64,000 nucleotides of DNA from Campylobacter volucris (lineage in GTDB: Bacteria; Campylobacterota; Campylobacteria; Campylobacterales; Campylobacteraceae): the NCBI RefSeq assembly GCF_008245045.1, contig NZ_CP043428.1, positions 1,302,001 through 1,366,000 of the forward strand, given 5' to 3'. A program made the position numbers and the translations under genes. This document shows, piece by piece, positions 63,795 to 64,000 of this stretch (the first letter of the stretch is position 1; each line of letters opens with the position of its first letter). The notes under the pieces are model-generated. The model had not been told where the DNA came from. It made no database searches and saw only the letters and a list, made by a program, of their open reading frames with translations.

Positions 63795-64000
63795 TTAAAG
63801 TCCTAAACAATCATCAATATCATACAAGCCATTTTCTTGTTTTACAAGCCATTTTGCACATCTAATAGCCCCCATTGCAAAAGTAGCTCTTGAGGTTGCG
63901 TTGTGACTTAATTCTATAAATTCACCCTCATTATAAAATCCAACCCTATGAGAACCTACTATATCTCCTCCTCTTAAACTCATCACTGCTATTTCATCTT
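63795..64000 (-). CDS. dapB: 4-hydroxy-tetrahydrodipicolinate reductase, C-terminal part
   Basis: Only the last 68 codons are in the window; the gene runs off the right edge. [41 protein letters not shown] and the ending [12 protein letters not shown] match the C-terminus of DapB, which works in lysine and peptidoglycan precursor synthesis. It is followed directly by purF. Confidence 0.92.
   Translation of the reverse strand, partial: DEIAVMSLRGGDIVGSHRVGFYNEGEFIELSHNATSRATFAMGAIRCAKWLVKQENGLYDIDDCLGL

Noticed and set aside
1..64000. Phase-variable homopolymer G/C tracts
   Set aside because: I saw no run of eight or more G or C in or near any gene; this looks like a stable housekeeping region.
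1..64000. tRNA, rRNA, tmRNA or other structured RNA genes and CRISPR arrays
   Set aside because: All gaps are under 200 bases and AT-rich, with only short terminator-like hairpins and no regularly spaced repeats.

Overview
This is a 64 kb, very AT-rich stretch of a Campylobacter chromosome. Nearly every gene is a recognisable epsilonproteobacterial gene. The cytolethal distending toxin operon, the fused CheA-receiver protein, PEB3, the BioC/BioG biotin genes, the small OXA beta-lactamase and the gene order point to a thermotolerant Campylobacter other than C. jejuni, most likely the C. lari group (inference). I see no rRNA, tRNA, CRISPR, prophage or insertion sequence. Coding density is very high: no gene-free stretch exceeds about 200 bases.

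Layout. 1-1.7 kb: an unknown membrane-anchored protein and a secreted Sel1-repeat protein on +. 1.7-29 kb: a 27 kb run of minus-strand genes (read right to left): an ArsA/Get3-like ATPase, lipid A synthesis (lpxB, an LpxH-like phosphoesterase), greA, chemotaxis (cheV, cheA, cheW), serB, tal, rplY, pth, an LptF/G permease, lysA, a HAD protein, pheA, hisC, flagellar motor/export genes fliF-fliG-fliH, dxs, perR, ubiE, xseA, serC and uvrA. Many are joined by 1-11 base overlaps. 28-37.5 kb: an accessory segment with a b-type cytochrome, a short CstA-type transporter with a small Cys-tailed partner, cdtABC, peptidase T, a DcuC transporter and peptidase E. 37.6-47.1 kb: peb3, surE, tcdA, an OXA beta-lactamase plus CPBP membrane protease, the biotin genes (bioF-bioG-bioC headed by a Sel1-repeat gene, then bioA and bioD) and a paired SMR efflux pump. 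47.3-64 kb: a secreted isoaspartyl peptidase/asparaginase, a small Sua5/YrdC protein, carB, a periplasmic catalase-like protein, mreC-mreB, clpX, lpxA-fabZ, queH, bcp, a tautomerase, ilvE, a stomatin-like protein with two small membrane proteins, purF and the 3' end of dapB.

Compared with the C. jejuni NCTC 11168 order as I remember it, the two flanks (Cj0269-Cj0279 and Cj0311-Cj0326) are in place and the middle (Cj0281-Cj0310) is inverted as one block. The accessory segment with the CDT operon sits between lpxB and peb3.

The most interesting non-textbook signals are: (i) the ArsA/Get3-like ATPase, cytochrome b, Cys-tail protein and CstA neighbourhood, with a 13-bp inverted repeat in its divergent promoter region; (ii) a perfect 14-bp hairpin hiding the peptidase E ribosome binding site, with a candidate promoter that would start inside it; (iii) a beta-lactamase/CPBP protease pair; (iv) a Sel1-repeat gene at the head of the biotin operon; (v) gain and loss of N-glycosylation sequons in exported proteins, including loss in PEB3.
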